Position numbers and translations under genes: made by a program. The notes beneath the pieces are model-generated. The model worked only from the letters and a program-made list of their open reading frames with translations, did not search any database and had not been told where the DNA came from. A DNA stretch of 64,000 nt from Lachnospiraceae bacterium (lineage in GTDB: Bacteria > Bacillota > Clostridia > Lachnospirales > Lachnospiraceae), in contig CABJAM010000001.1 of NCBI GenBank assembly GCA_902363555.1, positions 930,001 to 994,000 of the forward strand. Reading direction: 5' to 3'. Below, in pieces: positions 59,975-64,000 of this stretch (position 1 is the first letter of the stretch; every line of letters begins with the position of its first letter).

Positions 59975-60410
59975 AAATGAAATCAGAAAACGGATGATAT
60001 TAAGCGCCATGGCAGCCGTTATTGGAGGGCTGGTGATCATCGCCTATTTTGCGGTGCAGTTCAGCCTTGAAGAGAGCGGACGTCTTTTAAATGTATCGCC
60101 GTCGGCCATGACCGGTTTACTGTGCGGCGTGGAATTTACGGCGATTTATCGGATACAGCGTTATAAAAAAGCTCTGGCCGATCGTGAAGCTCTGGAAGCG
60201 CTCCACATCCGGGAGCACGATGAGCGGAACCGTATGGTCGCCTGGAAGACCTGCCGGTCTTGCATCTATATAACTCTGACCCTGCTGGGAATCGCGGGCA
60301 TCATCGCATCCTTTTTAAATACAGTCGTGTTCTGGACCATCGGCGCGGTTCTGATAGGGATTTTAATCGTTTACGGCCTGACACTTTTGTATTACTGTAA
60401 AAAGTTATGA
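59961..60410 (+). CDS. Small membrane protein paired with XRE regulator
   Basis: 149 residues from ATG 59961 (GGAGG 8 nt upstream, inside the XRE gene). Membrane segments near residues 12-35 and 45-62 and two more at the C-terminus (SCIYITLTLLGIAGIIASFL, VVFWTIGAVLIGILIVYGLT), with a charged helical linker (KKALADREALEALHIREHDE). Family not recognised. Membrane protein genes of this sort next to small XRE regulators are common in Clostridia; the function is unknown. Confidence 0.75.
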   Translation: MKAFENEIRKRMILSAMAAVIGGLVIIAYFAVQFSLEESGRLLNVSPSAMTGLLCGVEFTAIYRIQRYKKALADREALEALHIREHDERNRMVAWKTCRSCIYITLTLLGIAGIIASFLNTVVFWTIGAVLIGILIVYGLTLLYYCKKL

Positions 60411-60487
60411 TGCTCAGCAGCAGCCCGTATCGTGAAGTGAGTTTGAAAAATATTCTGGCGTAACAATTTTTATGAAGGAGATTTCCC

Positions 60488-61165
60488 ATGGATAAAATAC
60501 TCATCGTAGAGGATGATGCAATGATCGCCTCCGGGCTGTCGTATGCTCTGGAACAGGAAGGCTTTGAGGCAGTTACGGCCGGCAGCGTGGCCCTGGCGAA
60601 GGACGCCTTTGCACCGGGCGTTTTTTCACTGGCCATCCTTGACCTGACCCTGCCGGATGGCACGGGATATGAATTATGTAAACTTATTAAGGCGCAGGAG
60701 GATCTGCCCATCTTATTTTTGACGGCTCGGGATGATGAGGTCAGTGTGGTCATGGGGCTGGACATGGGGGCGGATGATTATATTACCAAGCCGTTCCGCA
60801 TCCGGGAGCTGATCAGCCGGATCAAGACAGTGCTCCGGCGTTACGGAAAGCGGACCGGCGAAGATAATCTGATGCTGCCGTACAATGTGTCGGTGGACCT
60901 GAAGAAAGCCCGGGTGACGAAGGACCAGCAGGAAATCGTGCTCACCGCCATGGAATACCGCCTGCTGCTGACTCTGATCAATAACCGGGGGCAGGTGCTC
61001 ACGAGAAATCAGCTTCTGGAGGGCATCTGGGATGTGGCCGGTGACTTTGTCAATGACAACACGCTGACTGTTTATATTAAGCGCATCCGGGAAAAGCTGG
61101 AGGATGACCCGGCAAACCCAAAGCTGATAAAAACCGTGCGCGGTATGGGTTATTGCCTGGAATAA
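60488..61165 (+). CDS. OmpR-family response regulator
   Basis: 225 residues. Receiver with acidic pocket VEDDAM and phospho-acceptor Asp in LAILDLTLPDG (~residue 53), conserved Lys in DYITKPF, and a C-terminal winged helix (~125-222; VVLTAMEYRLLLTLINNRGQ-like, TVYIKRIREKLEDDP). It pairs with the kinase gene 150 bp downstream. Target genes are not adjacent within this window. Confidence 0.94.
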   Translation: MDKILIVEDDAMIASGLSYALEQEGFEAVTAGSVALAKDAFAPGVFSLAILDLTLPDGTGYELCKLIKAQEDLPILFLTARDDEVSVVMGLDMGADDYITKPFRIRELISRIKTVLRRYGKRTGEDNLMLPYNVSVDLKKARVTKDQQEIVLTAMEYRLLLTLINNRGQVLTRNQLLEGIWDVAGDFVNDNTLTVYIKRIREKLEDDPANPKLIKTVRGMGYCLE

Positions 61166-61190
61166 AAGGATGACCATGCGCAAGTGCCTG

Positions 61191-61275
61191 CCGCTGCGGC
61201 CGAGCAGCTACGCCGCTGTGGCCGAGTCATTACGCCGTTTGGATACGCCGCTGCGGCAAGGCCTCTGCGGCGTAT
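61191..61275. repeat. Degenerate GC-rich repeats between response regulator and kinase genes
   Basis: GCCGCTGCGGCCGAGCAGCT and CGCCGCTGTGGCCGAGTCAT, then partial CGCCGTTTGGATA and CGCCGCTGCGGCAAG. Units of about 22 bp with internal palindromes (GCCGCTGCGGC). No ribosome-site-led ORF fits here. Confidence 0.45.
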
Positions 61276-61315
61276 ATGTGCAAAGTGTGCATAAAAAAGG
61301 CAGAGGGGGAGATTT

Positions 61316-62308
61316 ATGTTCAGAAACAAATATTTGATAAAAATGCTGCTCCTTTCCCTGGCGCTGCTGGCGGCCGGCGTCCTGGCGGCTTTATGGGCGG
61401 GCCGCGGCGAGGTTCTCATTATGGCCGTGGATGGACTGGTGATCATCGGTATTTTCACCTACTATACAAGTCTCAGATACAGAGATCTCGGCCGTCTGGC
61501 CATGGAAGTGCACCGCTTTCAGCGCAGCAGCAGCCGGATCAATCTGGAGAGTTACAGCGAAGGGGAGCTGAGCTATCTGAGCAGTGAGATTGGCAAAATG
61601 GCTGTAAAGCTTACAGAGCAGACGGAAATGCTCCAGCAGGATAAAAATTACCTGGCCGACGCCATTTCCGACATATCCCATCAGCTAAAAACACCGCTGA
61701 CCTCCATGAGTATGATGGCTGACTTTCTGCGCAGCCCCAGCCTGCCGGAGGAAAAACGGGAGGAATTTACGGGTAATATACGGACGCAGTTGGCCCGTAT
61801 CGAATGGCTTGTTTCCGCACTGCTGAAAATGGCCCGGCTGGACGCCGGGGCGGTCCAGCTCAAATGTCTGCCGATGAATGTCCGTCAGTTGATCCAAAAG
61901 GCATCGTCTCATCTGCTGATTCCTATGGAGCTTAAAAATCAAAGCTTTTTGGTGGAATGCGGGGAGGATATCGTTTTTAATGGTGACATTGACTGGATGA
62001 GTGAGGCTTTGGCCAATATTTTCAAAAACTGCATGGAGCATATGGACCCTGGGAAAACGCTGCGGGTCCGGGCTGAAAAGAATCCCGTATATGTCCGTAT
62101 AGATATCGAGGATGAGGGCTGCGGCATCGATCCGGAGGATCTGCCCCATATATTTGAGCGCTTCTATAAAGGAAAAAACGCTTCTTCCGAAAGCGTCGGC
62201 ATTGGCCTGGCCATGGCCGGTCAGATCATCCACCAGCAAAACGGAGATATCCAGGTGGAGAGCCGCGTTGGCGCGGGCACACATTTTACGATTAAGATAT
62301 ATCAATAA
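61316..62308 (+). CDS. Sensor histidine kinase
   Basis: 330 residues, GGGGAG before the ATG. Two membrane segments close together near the N-terminus (~10-45) with almost no extracytoplasmic loop, as in intramembrane-sensing kinases. HisKA box SDISHQLKTPLTSMSMMADF (~115-135) and HATPase with N-box ANIFKNCMEHM, G1 DIEDEGCGIDPED and G2 VGIGLAMAGQI. Partner of the OmpR regulator encoded just upstream. Confidence 0.93.
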   Translation: MFRNKYLIKMLLLSLALLAAGVLAALWAGRGEVLIMAVDGLVIIGIFTYYTSLRYRDLGRLAMEVHRFQRSSSRINLESYSEGELSYLSSEIGKMAVKLTEQTEMLQQDKNYLADAISDISHQLKTPLTSMSMMADFLRSPSLPEEKREEFTGNIRTQLARIEWLVSALLKMARLDAGAVQLKCLPMNVRQLIQKASSHLLIPMELKNQSFLVECGEDIVFNGDIDWMSEALANIFKNCMEHMDPGKTLRVRAEKNPVYVRIDIEDEGCGIDPEDLPHIFERFYKGKNASSESVGIGLAMAGQIIHQQNGDIQVESRVGAGTHFTIKIYQ

Positions 62309-62334
62309 ACAATAGAGTATCAGGGAGGTTACAT

Positions 62335-63942
62335 ATGATGAAGGTAGTGATCGCGGATGATGAGAAGAACATCTGCGTCCTCATACAAAAAATAATTGAC
62401 TGGAAATCGCTGGGGCTGGAGGTCGTGGCTGTGGCGCACAATGCGCCGGACGCCTTCGAGTGCATTAAAGTCCATAAGCCGGATATTGTCATCACGGACA
62501 TACGTATGCCGGGCTATGATGGCATTGAGCTTATACGTAAATTTAAGGACGTGGATTCCGGGATCGATTTTATTATTATCAGCGGCTATAAATATTTTGA
62601 ATACGCCCACGATGCGTTGCGGCTTGGGGTGGAATATTATCTGCTAAAGCCCATCGATAAAAATGAGCTCACCAGCGCTCTGGAAAAGATCATTCAAAAG
62701 CGTCGGTTTGTCATGCAGAAGGAAATGGAGGACGAGCAGCTCAAGGCTATGGCTTCCACGTCAAGAAAGCGGATGAAGGAGCATTTCCTGACAGATATTA
62801 TGAATGATAATCTCCACGAGGGGATGGGGCTGGCGGAGATCAACGAAGAATATCAGTGTATGTTCCGCAATGGTATTTTCAGAGCCGCTTTTTTTAAGAT
62901 TGATTCCGTGGCCGGTGATGATTCTGAAATTCGGGAAATGCTGCGCCTTGTGAACGATATCATCGAGGAGGACCTGCTTCCGCACCCCATTGAGCATATC
63001 CACACGACCACCAACAGCGGCGTCATCGTGATCATCAACTATGAGGAGGACTCGGAGGCGTCGTATATTTCCCATACGGAGTCCGCCTTTGCCATCGTCA
63101 AACGCCATGTGGACAAGTTTTACGGCTATCAGCTAACCGTCGGGGTGGGAAACGGCGTTTCCGGCATCCGCCAGGTGAGAGATTCCATTAACGGAGCTGT
63201 CAACAGTGTCAAATGCCGCCTGAAAATGGGAATGGGCCGTATTATTTATGAAAATCAGCTTCAATACCGCCCGGTAGATATGGCGGAAATCCTTGATAAG
63301 CGGGCGCTGATGGAGGTGCGCAATGAGATCGAGGGGCTGGATTATTTCATGCTGGAGGAAACCTTCCAGCGGTGCGTGGAGAAAATCCGCAGGATTCCAT
63401 TTTATTCACCGGTAGCTATTTATGATCTTTGCGAGCAGTTGATGGACGCCTTTGCGGATATTGCCAGAGAAATGAAGATCGATGAGGTGTCCATGAACGA
63501 ATTCATCAGCAGCCAGAGGGCCGTTCTGGACCACCAGACCAACGAAGAAAATCTCCTGCTGCAGTACCTGGACAATTTTAATCATTTTCTCCAAAAGCTG
63601 CTCATGGAAAAGAAAAATCAGAGCCAGCTTCCTATGCGCATGGCAAAGGCTTATATCCGGGAAAATTTTGCCAGACAGATATCCCTGGAGGACGTGGGCA
63701 ATGCCATACATATGAGCCCGGCCTATTTAAGTACCATGTTTAAAAAGGAGATCGGTATCAATTTCAGTGATTATCTGATCAACTGCCGGATCGATGCGGC
63801 TAAGGAGCTGCTGAAGGGAACTCAGAAAAGTATGGTGGAGATTGCCGGGGAGGTGGGTTATAATGACGCCCGTTATTTCAGCAAGATTTTTAATAAGGTC
63901 GTGGGCTTAAAGCCGACGGCTTACAGAAAATTATATTCCTGA
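62335..63942 (+). CDS. YesN-type response regulator with AraC DNA-binding domain
   Basis: 535 residues, start at ATG 62335 or 62338 behind GGGAGG. Receiver domain KVVIADDEKNICVLIQKIID with phospho-Asp in PDIVITDIRMPGYDG (~residue 56), a long middle domain (~125-430) and a C-terminal AraC/XylS region (~440-535; ISLEDVGNAIHMSPAYLSTM and VGYNDARYFSKIFNKVVGLK). The partial gene starting after it is probably its YesM-type kinase. No relation to the preceding OmpR pair is evident. Confidence 0.93.
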   Translation: MMKVVIADDEKNICVLIQKIIDWKSLGLEVVAVAHNAPDAFECIKVHKPDIVITDIRMPGYDGIELIRKFKDVDSGIDFIIISGYKYFEYAHDALRLGVEYYLLKPIDKNELTSALEKIIQKRRFVMQKEMEDEQLKAMASTSRKRMKEHFLTDIMNDNLHEGMGLAEINEEYQCMFRNGIFRAAFFKIDSVAGDDSEIREMLRLVNDIIEEDLLPHPIEHIHTTTNSGVIVIINYEEDSEASYISHTESAFAIVKRHVDKFYGYQLTVGVGNGVSGIRQVRDSINGAVNSVKCRLKMGMGRIIYENQLQYRPVDMAEILDKRALMEVRNEIEGLDYFMLEETFQRCVEKIRRIPFYSPVAIYDLCEQLMDAFADIAREMKIDEVSMNEFISSQRAVLDHQTNEENLLLQYLDNFNHFLQKLLMEKKNQSQLPMRMAKAYIRENFARQISLEDVGNAIHMSPAYLSTMFKKEIGINFSDYLINCRIDAAKELLKGTQKSMVEIAGEVGYNDARYFSKIFNKVVGLKPTAYRKLYS

Positions 63943-63950
63943 GCCGGTGG

Positions 63951-64000
63951 ATGATGATGAAAAAGAAGCATATGTCTTTTCACAATAATATTCTTATTAT
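63951..64000 (+). CDS. Start of a further gene, likely YesM-type kinase
   Basis: Three in-frame ATGs (63951, 63954, 63957) begin a frame MMMKKKHMSFHNNILI that runs to the right edge, 8 bp after the YesN-type gene. A short basic start leading into hydrophobic residues fits a membrane sensor kinase. Only 16 codons are visible, so the product is inferred from gene order. Confidence 0.5.
   Translation, partial: MMMKKKHMSFHNNILI

Noticed and set aside
61170..61336. 55-codon frame starting MTMRKCLPLRP between the OmpR regulator and kinase genes
   Set aside because: The only ribosome-like bases touch the ATG, the content is simply the GC-rich repeat in translation, and it overlaps the well-supported kinase start.

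Overview
The window looks like a chromosomal segment of a gut-type member of the Lachnospiraceae (Bacillota, Clostridia). Supporting signs are strong GGAGG-type ribosome sites, TTGACA/TATAAT promoters, an isoleucine T-box leader, a long eukaryotic-like isoleucyl-tRNA synthetase, YesM/YesN two-component systems next to sugar ABC transporters, a GH78 rhamnosidase, an EFR1 ferredoxin and a DUF2087 protein. No phage, plasmid, transposase, rRNA, tRNA or CRISPR array was recognised. The genus cannot be fixed from this stretch.

Layout. 1-3.1 kb: thiS-thiF (minus) behind a compact hairpin that fits the HMP-PP (thiS-motif) riboswitch, a marR-FUSC exporter pair and a DMT permease. 3.3-7.4 kb: isochorismatase-like hydrolase, a zinc-ribbon/TPM membrane pair and a stand-alone URO-D-family protein. 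7.5-13 kb: pncB-lysR (minus), capA and a MATE exporter. 13.5-14.7 kb: two AT-rich GNAT acetyltransferases that look acquired. 14.9-20.1 kb: clpB, a YbaK-type deacylase and an aldehyde dehydrogenase. 20.3-23.7 kb: SPFH protein plus ribbon-helix-helix protein, and a two-domain cell-wall hydrolase with a 12-residue tandem repeat.

23.8-30.1 kb is a YknXYZ/MacB-like exporter operon with two adaptors, one carrying a ~470-residue insertion containing three internal repeats. 30.4-36.5 kb: T-box, ileS, glgP. 36.6-42 kb: Rpn-like nuclease, DJ-1/PfpI protein with divergent WYL regulator, truA, second MATE exporter.

42-53.9 kb is the clearest functional unit: YesM-type kinase, YesN-type regulator, lipoprotein sugar binder, two permeases, an alpha/beta hydrolase and an alpha-L-rhamnosidase. 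It probably takes up and degrades a rhamnose-containing oligosaccharide. A shared motif, GTCATAAAAG, lies upstream of the binding protein (twice) and as part of a dyad just upstream of the rhamnosidase promoter, suggesting one regulon. A 336-bp inverted-repeat element that can fold into a three-way junction lies inside this cluster.

53.9-64 kb: TetR-EFR1, a DUF2087 regulator, a two-gene ABC exporter behind a TGTATAGT palindrome, small membrane proteins with an XRE regulator, an OmpR/kinase pair, and the start of a second YesN/YesM system.

Intergenic spaces carry several dispersed repeats. The most notable is a 29-nt palindrome present in eight copies, one with a compensatory base-pair change, plus a second hairpin family that co-occurs with it.
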